A stretch of DNA of 64,000 bases, taken from positions 682,001 through 746,000 of the forward strand of contig CAWEPH010000001.1 of NCBI GenBank assembly GCA_963810915.1, read 5' to 3'. Position numbers and translations under genes: made by a program. The notes beneath the pieces are model-generated. The model ran no database searches. It had not been told where the DNA came from and was given only the letters and a program-made list of their open reading frames with translations. The DNA is from JAOUEA01 sp963810915. Its GTDB lineage: Bacteria; Actinomycetota; UBA4738; HRBIN12. Numbering within the stretch: the first letter of the stretch is position 1; each line of letters starts with the position of its first letter. Positions 1 through 9,967 of this stretch are shown one piece after another.

Positions 1-342
1 CACCATCTGCATGTCCCGGCGGAGGTCACGGAGCTCCTGTCGCCGCAGATGCGTGATGTCCCTTCCCTCGAAGAAGATCTTGCCCGCCGTGGCCGGGTAC
101 AGACGCATGATGACGCGCGCGAGCGTCGACTTGCCGCAACCCGTCTCGCCCACCAGCCCGACGGTCTCGCCCTGGTAGATCTCGAGGTCCACGTCGTCGA
201 CGGCGTGCACGTCGCCGATGTGATGCTGGAACAGGATCCCCCGCGTGATGGGGAAGTACTTCTTGATGCCCTCGACGCGGACCAGCGGCTCGCCCTTGGG
301 TGGGACCGGCACCGCCCCGCGCTCCGTGACCTCGACGCTCAT
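1..342 (-). CDS. oppF: Peptide ABC importer ATPase (OppF/DppF-like), partial
   Basis: Second ATPase of an oligopeptide/dipeptide (family 5) importer; it would energise uptake through the two permeases encoded next to it. Only the first 114 codons are present and the gene runs off the left edge. Walker A (GETGCGKS) is visible at residues 65-72 and sits behind the VDDVDLEIYQGET stretch typical of OppF/DppF; the signature motif and Walker B lie outside. The ATG overlaps the stop of the preceding oppD-like gene by 4 nt (ATGA), so the two are translationally coupled. This is the last visible gene of a five-gene operon. Family assignment is secure; the Opp versus Dpp distinction and the substrate are inference. 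Confidence 0.9.
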   Translation of the reverse strand, partial: MSVEVTERGAVPVPPKGEPLVRVEGIKKYFPITRGILFQHHIGDVHAVDDVDLEIYQGETVGLVGETGCGKSTLARVIMRLYPATAGKIFFEGRDITHLRRQELRDLRRDMQMV

Positions 343-1355
343 CGCTTCGCGAGCACCTCCTCGCGCAGGATCCGCTGCCTGTCGGCCATCGCGAGATGGC
401 ACGCGGCGGCGTGGTGCCCGTCGATCGGAAGCAGCTCGGGCACCTCGGTCGTGCACGGCGGGTCGAAGCGGTACGGACACCGCGGATGGAACGAGCATCC
501 CGAAGGCACGTTGATCAGCGAGGGCGGCAACCCCTGGATCGGCTTGAGGCGCTCCTTCACTTCGTCGGTAAGCCGCGGGATCGATCCGAGCAGCCCCCAC
601 GTGTAGGGATGCATCGGGCCGTAGTAGATGTCGTCGACGTCGCCGAACTCCACCACCTTGCCCGCGTACATCACCTGGATGTCGTCCGCGTGCTCGGCCA
701 CCACGCCGAGGTCGTGCGTGATCATCACGACGGCGGCGTTGAACTCGTCCTTCAGGCGGTCGATCAGGTCCAGGATCTGCGCCTGCACCGTGACGTCGAG
801 CGCCGTGGTCGGCTCGTCCGCGATCAGCAGGTCCGGGTTGAGTGCCAGCGCCATCGCGATCATGGCGCGTTGGCGCATCCCGCCGGAGAACTCGTGGGGG
901 TACTGCTTGGCGCGCTCGGCCGGCTTCGGGATGCCCACCAGCTTGAGCATCTCCACGGTCTTCCCGAAGGCCTCCTTGTCCGAGATCTTCTCGTGCGCCA
1001 GGATCGCCTCCGAGATCTGATCGCCGACCTTGTAGAACGGGTGGAGCGAGGTCATCGGGTCCTGGAACACCATCCCGATCTTGGCCCCACGGATCCCCTT
1101 CAGCTCGTCGACCGGCAGCTTCAGGAGGTCCTCGCCCTGGAAGATGACCTCGCCCTCGACGATCGCGCTCTTCCGGTTGATCAACCCCATCACGGTCAGG
1201 AAGGTCACGCTCTTGCCGGACCCGGACTCCCCGACCACGCCCAGCGTCTCGCCGGGCATGATGGAGAGGCTGACGTCGTTGACGGCCTTGACCATCCCGT
1301 CCTCGGTCGGGAAGGTCACGGACAGGTGCTTCAGCTCGAGCAGCGGCTCAGGCAA
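339..1355 (-). CDS. oppD: Peptide ABC importer ATPase (OppD/DppD-like)
   Basis: First ATPase of the family-5 importer, 338 residues, normal length. Walker A GESGSGKS is at about residues 42-49, the signature is FSGGMRQR and Walker B is LLIADEPTT. The C-terminal oligopeptide-transporter extension carries the Cys-rich GCSFHPRCPYRFDPPC segment. The start is read as TTG at 1353-1355 because GGGAGGAG lies 5-8 nt upstream and no ATG or GTG fits. It lies 36 nt after oppB and overlaps oppF by 4 nt. The Cys cluster is characteristic of OppD/DppD C-termini. Peptide or nickel uptake cannot be told apart from sequence. Confidence 0.93.
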   Translation of the reverse strand: MPEPLLELKHLSVTFPTEDGMVKAVNDVSLSIMPGETLGVVGESGSGKSVTFLTVMGLINRKSAIVEGEVIFQGEDLLKLPVDELKGIRGAKIGMVFQDPMTSLHPFYKVGDQISEAILAHEKISDKEAFGKTVEMLKLVGIPKPAERAKQYPHEFSGGMRQRAMIAMALALNPDLLIADEPTTALDVTVQAQILDLIDRLKDEFNAAVVMITHDLGVVAEHADDIQVMYAGKVVEFGDVDDIYYGPMHPYTWGLLGSIPRLTDEVKERLKPIQGLPPSLINVPSGCSFHPRCPYRFDPPCTTEVPELLPIDGHHAAACHLAMADRQRILREEVLAKR

Positions 1356-1391
1356 GGAGGCTCCTCCCGCGCGTGTCGTCCGCGCGACGCA

Positions 1392-2360
1392 TCAGTTGTA
1401 CCTCACCCGGGGATCCAGGAAGGCGTAGACGATGTCCACGACCAGGTTGGCCATGGCGACGAAGAACGCCGCGATGAGCGTGATGTCCAAGATCGCGTAG
1501 AGGTCGAGTCCGCGAACCGCCTGGATCGTGTACTGGCCGATGCCGGGGATGTTGAAGATGGTCTCCGTGATGATGGCGCCGGCGAGGAGGCCGGCGAGAT
1601 CCAGGCCGAAGATCGTCACGATGGGCGTGAGGCCGGCGCGGAGCCCGTGCTTGAGGACGACCTTCCGTTCCGACAGGCCCTTGGCCCGCGCCGTGCGGAT
1701 GTAGTCCTCGCTCATGGTCTCCATCAGGTTCGCACGCGTCATCCGCGCGTAGAACGCGGCGTAGAGGACCGCCAGGACGCACCACGGCAAGATGAAGTGG
1801 CTGAACCACGGCACGAACCCGTACTTCGAGAGCGGGAAGTAGCCGGTGCCCGGCACCCACCCGAGCTTGAACCAGAAGACGTACAGCGCCAGCGGCCCCA
1901 GGAAGAAGACCGGGAACGAGATGCCGATCAGCGCGAAGATCATGGCGGTGCGGTCCATCAGGGACCGGGGCCGCAGGGCGGAGAGGATGCCGATCGGGAT
2001 CCCGACCGCCAGCCAGATGACCGCCGCACCGACGGCGAGCTGGATGGTGACGAACATCCGCTCGAAGATGATGGACTTCAGCGGCACGCGTGTGCTGAAG
2101 GAGAAGCCGAGCCCCGGCCACCCGTACTGGTCACCCAGGAAGACGTGCTTCGTGAAGTTCCAGTACTGGATGTACCAGGGCCGGTCCAAACCGAACTGAT
2201 GCCTGACGGTCTCGAGCACCTCGGGCTGGGCACCCTTGCCCGCGAACCGCACCGCCGGGTCTCCGGCCGGCATCAGGAAGAAGATCACGTACGTGATGAA
2301 GACGATGACGACCAGGACGAAGAGGACCCACAGCAGCCTCCGGATGACGTACCGGCCCAT
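1392..2360 (-). CDS. oppB: Peptide ABC importer permease (OppB/DppB-like)
   Basis: Inner-membrane permease of the family-5 importer, 322 residues. It starts with the conserved YVIRRLLWVLFVLVVIVFI helix, has the long hydrophilic loop after TM1 usual for OppB, and contains the cytoplasmic coupling segment EDYIRTARAKGLSERKV near residue 215 that contacts the ATPases. The ATG at 2358-2360 has AAGGGG about 11 nt upstream. It lies between the binding-protein gene and oppD. An 11-13 bp hairpin occupies the 80-nt gap in front of it and probably lowers its expression relative to the binding protein. Confidence 0.92.
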   Translation of the reverse strand: MGRYVIRRLLWVLFVLVVIVFITYVIFFLMPAGDPAVRFAGKGAQPEVLETVRHQFGLDRPWYIQYWNFTKHVFLGDQYGWPGLGFSFSTRVPLKSIIFERMFVTIQLAVGAAVIWLAVGIPIGILSALRPRSLMDRTAMIFALIGISFPVFFLGPLALYVFWFKLGWVPGTGYFPLSKYGFVPWFSHFILPWCVLAVLYAAFYARMTRANLMETMSEDYIRTARAKGLSERKVVLKHGLRAGLTPIVTIFGLDLAGLLAGAIITETIFNIPGIGQYTIQAVRGLDLYAILDITLIAAFFVAMANLVVDIVYAFLDPRVRYN

Positions 2361-2385
2361 CCTTCATCGACCCCTTCGTCGGCCG

Positions 2386-2415
2386 CGAGGGAGGGGCCCG
2401 AAGACCCCTCCCTCG
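2386..2415 (-). other. Strong intra-operon hairpin after binding-protein gene
   Basis: Perfect inverted repeat: arms CGAGGGAGGGG and CCCCTCCCTCG (11 bp) separated by 8 nt. In the minus-strand transcript the loop reads TCTTCGGG, so two further pairs (U-G, C-G) would close a UUCG loop of the very stable cUUCGg type. It starts 26 nt after the binding-protein stop and ends 26 nt before the oppB start. No U-run follows, so it is more likely an mRNA-stabilising or partial-attenuation stem than a full terminator. The position is the classical one for raising binding-protein over permease levels. Confidence 0.7.
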
Positions 2416-2440
2416 TTCCGATTCACTGCCTAACCGTGGA

Positions 2441-4361
2441 TCACGCCGCCACGTTCTCGGGCTGCAGGCCGTTGTCCACGGCCACCCAAGAGAACGAGAT
2501 CACGCCGGCGTTGGCGTCGTACTCGTAGTTCGTAACCGATGTTCCCGTGATCACCAGGTTGTTCGCCCAGCTCCACGGCACCCACGGAACGACCGTCTCC
2601 ATCAGCGGCTTGTCGACGTCGTCGGCGAAGCACTGATCGACCTGGTCCGAGGGCTTGGTCACGCACGCGTCGATCGCGTCGCTGACCGACGGGATAGGCC
2701 CGTACTTCGAGGTCGCGGCGTTGTACGCGTCCTCGATGCCACACTCCTTCGCGTTGTCGGCCGTGAAGCCGGCCATCGCGTAGTTGGTGGCGGTGGTGCA
2801 ACCCAGGCCCGCGTCACCGAAGATGAAGAAGTCGAACCCGAACGGGGACGCGAAGTCCTTCCCCCAGCCCGGAACGAGCGAGAGCGGGATGAGCTTCTTC
2901 AACGTCTGCAGCGACGTGTAGCCGGTGGTGGTGTCCACCTCGCTGAGCTTCGGCGTCAGGCCGATCTTCGCCAGGCTCTGCATGGCCACCTGGTTCAGGC
3001 TCGGCCACGGCGGCGTGGACCGACCCAGGAACAGGAAGCCCTTGCAGGCGGGGTCGGTGCACTTGCCCGTGCTGTCGGTCTGGTACTTGGACTGCTTCAT
3101 CTCCGCGAGCGCCGAGTTCACGTCGCCCGCGAAGTTGTTCGCCGCACCACCGTACGGGTCGTAGTCCGCGGTCGCGGAGTTGACCGTCGGCGGCTCCACC
3201 GTGGTGGCGGGCACCGCGTGCAGGGATCCACCGTAGGCCTTCACCAGCCCCGCCTTGTCGATGACGTAGTTCATGGCCTTGCGGACATGCACGTCGTCGA
3301 ACGGCGGCGTCAGCAGGTTCATGGTGAAGTACCAGGTCCTGTCGGCCTCGTCCGAGTGCAGACTGGACTTCAGGTTCGGATCCGTGGCGTAGGTCCGCTC
3401 CACCGTCGATGGCGGGGTGTCCTGGTATGAACCGTCGAGGTCGCCCGACTGCACCTTCGCGAAGATGTCGTCCAGGTTCGAGTCGATGGCGATCTGGATC
3501 CCGTCCAGGTAGTTGGCCCCCGTGTCCGGGTTCGCCGAGTCCTTGGTCCAGTTGGGGTTCCGGACGAAGGTGACGCCCTTGTCGGGGTTGTACCCGTCGA
3601 TCGGGTTCTTGGCGAGCGTGGAGCACGGCTGGTTCAGATCCAGCTTGTCCTCGCCCATGATCATGTACGGGCCAGAGGAGATCACGAAGCGTCCGTAGTC
3701 GCCTGCCTGGAGGAAGCACTTCGCGACCTCCTCCGGCACGGCGGCCGTGGCCGGCATCGCGAGCCGGTAGAGCAGGTCGCCCGTGGGCTGCTCGAGGTGG
3801 AAGGTGATCGTCGTGTCGTTCGGCGTCTCGATGCCGGAGACGGGCGCGAGCTTCTTCTCGGCGCACGTCATGCCCTTGATCACGCCGCAGTAGTAGTTGC
3901 CGTACTGCGCCGCCAGGGATGCGAGGTTGATCCGCTCGAACGCGTACTCGATGTCGTGCGACGTGACGGCACGGGTCACCGGTGGACCGAACATCACGTT
4001 GTCGCGAAGCGTGAACGTGTAGGTCAGACCATCCGCCGAGACCTGCGGCATGTCGGTCGCGATATCCGGCACCGGGGTGTCTCCGCCCTTGTCCGCGTTC
4101 TGGTGGTTGTAGGTCATGAGCCCGCGCAGCAGCAGCTGCGAGTACAGTCCCCACGCGCTCCCCAGATACTCACCGGTGGGGTCGAACGCGTCCGTGTAGC
4201 CGAATTCCTGCGTGGCGGTCCGATAGGTGCCGCCGGCTGCCGACGGCACCTCCCGACGAACTTGACGTCGGTGTATTGCCACTGTTGCTGCTGCACGCAG
4301 CAGCGATGATCGTGAGACAGGCTAGGAGCGACACTGCCGCCCACATCCTGGTTCTCGTCAC
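2441..4361 (-). CDS. Peptide-binding lipoprotein (SBP_bac_5), frameshifted
   Basis: Extracytoplasmic solute-binding lipoprotein of the family-5 importer, about 639 residues when joined. The N-terminus is in one frame: GTG start at 4361 with GGAGGG 6 nt upstream, a hydrophobic signal and lipobox TIIAAAC with Cys23, then a Ser/Gly linker. The mature domain continues in the next frame from about GGTYRTATQEFGY. The junction lies near 4230-4250, where a single extra G (TCGGCAG for TCGCAG) would explain the break. Domain features include LSLVPGWGKDFASPFGFD and many Cys residues. It is followed by the operon hairpin and oppB. The shift is most likely an assembly error, since neither part alone would make an exported receptor. 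Confidence 0.87.
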
Positions 4362-4466
4362 GACTTCCCTCCCCTCATCCTTGGGTCCATTCCATCAAGG
4401 TGATACGTAAGCGATCCGTTCAGGAGACTGCGCCCTTCGATTTCCCTCCCTCGGCGAGACAACCAA

Positions 4467-5417
4467 CTAGCGCCCGGTCCTCGGGTCGAGGGCGTCGCGC
4501 AATCCGTCGCCCACCAGGTTGAACGCCAGCGTCGTGAACACGAGGCACATCCCCGGGAAGAACAGCATCCACCACGCGAACAGATACAGCTGTGCGTTGG
4601 TGGCGTCGGAGATCATCCGGCCCCACGAGGGCGTTCCCGGCGGGATCCCCACACCCAGGAACGAGAGCGAGGCCTCGAAGATGATGTTGGTGGGGATCAG
4701 CAGCGTGGTGTACACGATGATGGGGGCCACGAGGTTGGGCAGGATCTCGCGGAACATGATGTGCGTGTTGCCGTAGCCCGTGGCCCGCGCGGCCTCGATG
4801 AACTCCCGCTCGCGGTAGGACAGCGTCTGCCCCCGCACGATGCGGGTCATGTAGGGCCAGCCGAAGAGCGCGATGATGAACGTGACCAGGGCCACGCCCG
4901 GCTGGATCAGGCCCCCGAGGCATCCCTCCACCGTGGTGCTGCACGCCGCGGAGATGCCGATCGCTAGCAGGAGCACCGGGAGCGACAGGGTGACGTCGAC
5001 GGCGCGCGAGATCACGGTGTCGAGCTTGCCGCCGTAGAACCCCGCGACGAGCCCGAGGGCGATGCCGATGATCACCGAGGCGCCGGTGGCGAGGAACGCG
5101 ACCTCCAGCGAGGTCCGGGCCCCGTAGAGCGTGCGGACGAAGACATCCCGTCCGAGACCGTCGACGCCTCCCCAGTACGCCACGCTGGGGCCGACGATCG
5201 GGATGCTGAACTCGTCGGTGAGCGTGGTGTTGATCTCGTTGGGACCGTGGTGCGCGATGTGGTTGGCGAAGACCGGGGCGAACAGGGCCCCGAGCACAAG
5301 GAGGATGATGAAGACCCCTCCCGTCAACGCGACGCGGTCACGGCGGAAGCGTTGCCAGAAGAGCTGCCAGGGGCTGCGGCCTTCGATCCGTTCGGGAGCC
5401 GTCCGGGGAACCCGCAA
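4467..5417 (-). CDS. oppC: Peptide ABC importer permease (OppC/DppC-like)
   Basis: Second inner-membrane permease of the importer, 316 residues, six predicted helices. It has the DppC hallmark GTDxLGRDVF-like segment (here VDGLGRDVFVRTLYGARTS) and the coupling motif EFIEAARATGYGNTHIMFREILPN. The only in-frame start is TTG at 5415-5417, which lacks a Shine-Dalgarno sequence and gives a short N-terminus. An adjacent frame offers TTG at 5458-5460 with the sequence LSQVTSSEPTTEPVLAGSP, so a one-base shift near 5400-5415 may hide the true start. First gene of the operon oppC-SBP-oppB-oppD-oppF. Confidence 0.88.
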   Translation of the reverse strand: MRVPRTAPERIEGRSPWQLFWQRFRRDRVALTGGVFIILLVLGALFAPVFANHIAHHGPNEINTTLTDEFSIPIVGPSVAYWGGVDGLGRDVFVRTLYGARTSLEVAFLATGASVIIGIALGLVAGFYGGKLDTVISRAVDVTLSLPVLLLAIGISAACSTTVEGCLGGLIQPGVALVTFIIALFGWPYMTRIVRGQTLSYREREFIEAARATGYGNTHIMFREILPNLVAPIIVYTTLLIPTNIIFEASLSFLGVGIPPGTPSWGRMISDATNAQLYLFAWWMLFFPGMCLVFTTLAFNLVGDGLRDALDPRTGR

Positions 5418-5502
5418 GTACCGGTTCGGTCGTGGGCTCGGACGAGGTGACCTGGCTCAATGTGCGTCCCTACTCCCCTAACGGACGGGCCGAAGTGTAG
5501 GC

Positions 5503-5538
5503 CACGTGGGGGCTCGCCACAACCTCGGTCACGTGGGG
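5503..5538. promoter_or_regulatory. Paired CACGTGGGG repeats upstream of opp operon
   Basis: Two identical 9-mers CACGTGGGG at 5503-5511 and 5530-5538, 27 bp apart and each containing the palindrome CACGTG, lie in the short gap between apgM and the opp operon. A TATAAC-like -10 (minus strand, 5538-5543) overlaps the second copy. Spacing near two and a half helical turns and position around the likely operon promoter suggest an operator. The regulator is unknown; this is inference from repeat and position only. Confidence 0.35.
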
Positions 5539-5555
5539 TTATACGTGCCCGGCCG

Positions 5556-5578
5556 CGCGGATGGGTTCACCCATCGCG
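5556..5578 (-). terminator. Hairpin downstream of apgM
   Basis: Inverted repeat ATGGGT-TC-ACCCAT (5561-5574), extended by CGCG/CGCG with a one-base bulge. It begins 8 nt after the corrected apgM stop on the minus strand. There is no U-tract, so it is a candidate GC-type terminator or mRNA 3' end of the glycolytic operon. Confidence 0.4.
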
Positions 5579-5585
5579 GAGGTGT

Positions 5586-6870
5586 TCACCCGCGCATCAA
5601 GGCGGTGAGTCGAGGAAGGATCTCCGGGCCGAGGAGCTCGCCGAGAGACCCTTCGGCGCAGGCACGCTCGCCGATAGGCCTGGGAGCCGTCCGGCGTGAC
5701 CGGCCCGCCCGCGGTCACCAGGGGCACAGGTTCGGCCGTGTGCGCCTTCCGCAGGCACGATGTGGAGTGGTCGGCGGTGACGGCCACCACCGTGCCGCGG
5801 TCGAGCCGAGGGAGGATCTCACCGAAGAACGCCTTGTCGATCGCGGAGATCACGTCGCGCTTGTCCTCCGCTCGTCCGTCGTGCGCGGGCACGTCGGGAC
5901 CCTTGATGTGCACGTAGAGCGCCTGGAACGATGCGAGCGCCTCGGCGGCCAACGATGCCCAGGCTGCGTAGGCCTCCTCCGCCGGACCGCCGAAGCCCAC
6001 CGGGTCGAGTCGCGGCACGGCGACGGGATCCATCCCCAGTGCGATCGAGATGCCCCGCTCCACCGGCATCTCGACGAAGCATCCCCAACTGAGCCCGAAC
6101 CGCTCGCGGATCGGCTGCAGTCGCGGACGGTGGTCGCCCCCGTCCCGCGTGAGGATCAGGTTTCCGGGGAGGCTCCCTGCCGCTCTGCGTTCGGCGTTCA
6201 CTTCGGAGGCATCCAGGATCCGCGCGGCGCCCTCGACGAACGCGTTCGTGAGGTCGGCCGCGCGCCGGGAGGCTTCGTCGTCATCCATCGGCTCGCACGT
6301 GATGACGACGGGCTCGAACGTCTCGAGGGCGACGCCGAGCGATCCTTCTCGCCGGTACGCGGGATCCGTGTTGGTCACGCTCGCGGAGAGCGCCGAGCCG
6401 TCGGCAGCGCGGAACACGAGCGCGCCCCGGTGCTCGACGGTGGCCTCGAGCCGGAACGTGGCGCCGTCCAGCACGAGCTTCGCGTTGACCTCGTCGGCCA
6501 GAGCGTGGGCTTCCTCCGACGTGAGGTTGCGTCCGACCCGCCGGTCCACGATCTCGGGCCATGCCCCCGTGGCGAAGTTGATCCGGTAGGCGAGGTCTCC
6601 GTCCTCGAAGTCCATCCCGATGCCGATGGCCTCGAGCACGCCGCGACCCGGGTGCTCCTCGTGGGGGTCGTAGCCGAGGATCCCGAACACGCCGATGTCG
6701 GATTCGGGGGCGATCCCCGGCCCCACGGTCACGACGGTCCCCGTGCGGCCTCGCCGCGCGAGCGAATCGAGGTTGGGGGTCTCCGCGGCTTCGAGCGGGG
6801 TGCGATCGTCGAGTTCGGGGATGGGGTCGTCGCCCAGCCCGTCCAGGCACACGTACAGGAGGTTGGTCAC
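5586..6870 (-). CDS. apgM: 2,3-bisphosphoglycerate-independent phosphoglycerate mutase, archaeal type (frameshifted)
   Basis: Cofactor-independent phosphoglycerate mutase of the ApgM (alkaline-phosphatase fold) type, converting 3- to 2-phosphoglycerate. Visible motifs: LLYVCLDGLGD at the N-terminus (metal Asp), GPGIAPESDIGVFGILGYDP with the phospho-Ser region, HIKGPDVPAHDG and VTADHSTSCLRKAHTAEPVP. The uninterrupted frame ends in unrelated sequence; removing one base near 5671-5676 gives the expected C-terminus GERACAEGSLGELLGPEI... and a TGA at 5586-5588, about 427 residues. GTG start with GAGGAG 8 nt upstream. Follows tpi after 39 nt and completes gap-pgk-tpi-apgM, a lower-glycolysis operon. 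Family call is strong; the shift is probably a sequencing error. Confidence 0.88.
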
Positions 6871-6909
6871 CGGGCTCGTCTCCTCGTTGTGGCGCTTGGT
6901 TGGTGGCGG

Positions 6910-7680
6910 TCAGCGGAACTTCACGATCAGCGCGAACTCCTCCGGATCGAGGCTCGCGCCGCCGACGAGCGCACCGTCGATCTCCGGGTGCGCCATGAAC
7001 TCGCGGATGTTGCCGGGCTTCACGCTCCCGCCGTACTGCACGCGGATCCCTTGGGCGAGCGCGTCGTCGTACTTCGCGGCGAGGGTCGCGCGGATCATCT
7101 CGACCACGCGGCCGGCGTCCGCCGGCTCGGCGTTGCGGCCGGTGCCGATCGCCCAGATGGGCTCGTAGGCGACCACGGCCTCCTTCGCCCCGGCGGCGTC
7201 CACACCGTCGAAGGCACGTCGGATCTGTTGCGTCACTTTGGACTCCGTGCCGTCCGCCTCGCGCTCCTCGAGGGTCTCCCCCACGCAGACGATGGGCCGC
7301 ATGCCGTGCGTGAGCACGGCCTTCACCTTCTTGTTCACGATCAGATCGTCCTCGCCGAAGAGCTGGCGCCGCTCCGAGTGACCCACGATCACGTAGTCGA
7401 CCTTCAGCGCTTGCAGCATGGGTGGCGAGACCTCGCCGGTGAACGCCCCTTTGTCCTCGAAGTAGACGTTCTGGGCGCCGAGGCGGTACGGGAGCTTGTC
7501 CGCGTCGAGGAGGGTCTCCACGGCGCGCAGCGCGGTGAAGGCCGGACAGACCACGACCTCGACGGCCTCCGCGTCGTCCTTGTCGAGCAGGTAGCTGAGC
7601 TTCTGGACGGCTTGGATCGCCTCCAGATGCGTCTTGTGCATCTTCCAATTGGCCGCGACGATGGGTCGGCGCTCGGTCAT
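6910..7680 (-). CDS. tpiA: Triosephosphate isomerase
   Basis: Interconverts dihydroxyacetone phosphate and glyceraldehyde 3-phosphate in the cytosol. 256 residues, the usual TIM-barrel length. Visible: N-terminal VAANWKMHKT with substrate-binding Asn/Lys, catalytic His in VIVGHSERR, catalytic Glu in VVAYEPIWAIGTG, and the C-terminal phosphate loops QYGGSVKPGN and GALVGGASL. The ATG directly abuts the pgk stop codon, so the gene is translated from the gap-pgk-tpi transcript. Intact frame. Confidence 0.97.
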   Translation of the reverse strand: MTERRPIVAANWKMHKTHLEAIQAVQKLSYLLDKDDAEAVEVVVCPAFTALRAVETLLDADKLPYRLGAQNVYFEDKGAFTGEVSPPMLQALKVDYVIVGHSERRQLFGEDDLIVNKKVKAVLTHGMRPIVCVGETLEEREADGTESKVTQQIRRAFDGVDAAGAKEAVVAYEPIWAIGTGRNAEPADAGRVVEMIRATLAAKYDDALAQGIRVQYGGSVKPGNIREFMAHPEIDGALVGGASLDPEEFALIVKFR

Positions 7681-8856
7681 CTAGTCCTCCAGGACGATGA
7701 TGCCGGGGAGCGCACGCCCCTCGAGGAACTCGAGCGATGCGCCTCCTCCGGTCGAAAGGTGGTCGAAGGCATCGGCGAGCTCGGCGCGTTTCACGGCGAG
7801 GAGCGAGTCTCCGCCTCCGACGACGCTGAACGCGTCGGCCTTGGCGATGGCGGTCGCTACCCCGCGCGTGCCCGCGCTGAACGGCTCGAGCTCGAAGACC
7901 CCCATGGGCCCGTTCCACAGGATCGTCTTGGCGTCCGCGATGATCTCCGCGTAGGCCGCCACCGTCTTGGGACCGATGTCGAGACCCTTGAGCCCCCGCG
8001 GGATCTCGGTGGCGGGGACCGTCTGCGCCTTGGCGTCCGCGCTGATCTCCTGGGCCGCGACGACGTCCTGCGGCACCTCGATCAGCACGCCGAGTTCCTT
8101 CGCGCGCGCGCGAGCGGCGCGAACCTCGTCGAAGCGATCCCGTTCGACGAGGCTCTCCCCCACCTCGCCGCCGTCGGCCGCGATCAGCGTGAACGCCATC
8201 GCGCCGCCGATCAGCAGGGCGTCCACGCGCTCGAGCAGCGCGTCGATCACTGCGAGCTTGTCGGAGACCTTGGCGCCGCCGAGGACCGCCACGTACGGAT
8301 GGTCCGGATCGCGCAGCAGGCGTGAGAGCACCTCGACCTCCCGCTGCATCAGGCGCCCGGCCACCGACGGACGGCCGCTCGCGCGCATCAGATCGGGTAA
8401 CGCGGAGACGCTGGCGTGCGCGCGGTGCGCCGCTCCGAACGCGTCGTCGACGTAGGCATCGACGAGCTCGGCGAGCCGCCCGGCGAAGGTCGGGTCGTTC
8501 GCCTCCTCGCCGGGATCGAATCGGAGGTTCTCGAGCAGGATCACCGGATCGTCGGGGAGCGACGCCGGGGCGGGCTCGCCGAGCGCCGCCACCGGGCGGC
8601 CGAGCAGCTCCTGCAGCCGCACGGCCACCGGCGCCAGGCGCAACTCGTCCTTCACCTGTCCCTTGGGCCGGCCGAGGTGCGAGGCCAGGACGACCGAGGC
8701 GCCGCGGCCCAGGAGCTCGGTCACGGTCGGCAGCGCCGCCCGGATGCGTGCGTCGTCCGCAACGGCACCCCCGTCCAGCGGGACGTTGAAGTCCACCCGG
8801 ACGAACACCCGCTTCCCGGCGACGTCGCCGAGGTCGTCGAGCGTGCGGAGGGTCAC
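7681..8856 (-). CDS. pgk: Phosphoglycerate kinase
   Basis: Transfers phosphate between 1,3-bisphosphoglycerate and ADP. 391 residues, normal length. Visible: KRVFVRVDFNVPLDGG, SHLGRPKG substrate-binding loops in the N-domain, and the nucleotide-binding C-domain with VLGGAKVSDKL, WNGPMGVFE and VVGGGDSLLAV. GTG start at 8854-8856, three nucleotides after the gap stop and directly abutting tpiA at its other end, so the three genes form one transcript. No frame problem. Confidence 0.97.
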   Translation of the reverse strand: MTLRTLDDLGDVAGKRVFVRVDFNVPLDGGAVADDARIRAALPTVTELLGRGASVVLASHLGRPKGQVKDELRLAPVAVRLQELLGRPVAALGEPAPASLPDDPVILLENLRFDPGEEANDPTFAGRLAELVDAYVDDAFGAAHRAHASVSALPDLMRASGRPSVAGRLMQREVEVLSRLLRDPDHPYVAVLGGAKVSDKLAVIDALLERVDALLIGGAMAFTLIAADGGEVGESLVERDRFDEVRAARARAKELGVLIEVPQDVVAAQEISADAKAQTVPATEIPRGLKGLDIGPKTVAAYAEIIADAKTILWNGPMGVFELEPFSAGTRGVATAIAKADAFSVVGGGDSLLAVKRAELADAFDHLSTGGGASLEFLEGRALPGIIVLED

Positions 8857-8859
8857 CGC

Positions 8860-9867
<1,008 letters not shown>

Positions 9868-9922
9868 GACAGAACTCCTTCGAGTGTCCGTATGACCCCC
9901 ATCCTAGCCAGTGATGCCGCGA

Positions 9923-9955
9923 GCCGCCCCCGGCCGTTCGGCCCGCAGGGGCGGC
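9923..9955 (-). terminator. Nested hairpin between rapZ and gap
   Basis: Outer arms GCCGCCCC (9923-9930) and GGGGCGGC (9948-9955) enclose an inner stem GGCC-GTTC-GGCC (9932-9943). It starts 12 nt after the rapZ stop on the minus strand and lies upstream of the TAGGAT box before gap. No U-run. It probably separates the rapZ and gap transcripts. Confidence 0.45.
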
Positions 9956-9967
9956 CCAGGGGACCCG

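Noticed and set aside
396..2528. Long open frame antisense to the opp genes
   Set aside because: Composition is Arg/Asp/His-rich with no motif; it mirrors codon bias of the real genes on the other strand.
5506..8325. 939-codon open frame antisense to apgM, tpiA and pgk
   Set aside because: A high-GC shadow frame; the minus-strand genes are unmistakable enzymes.
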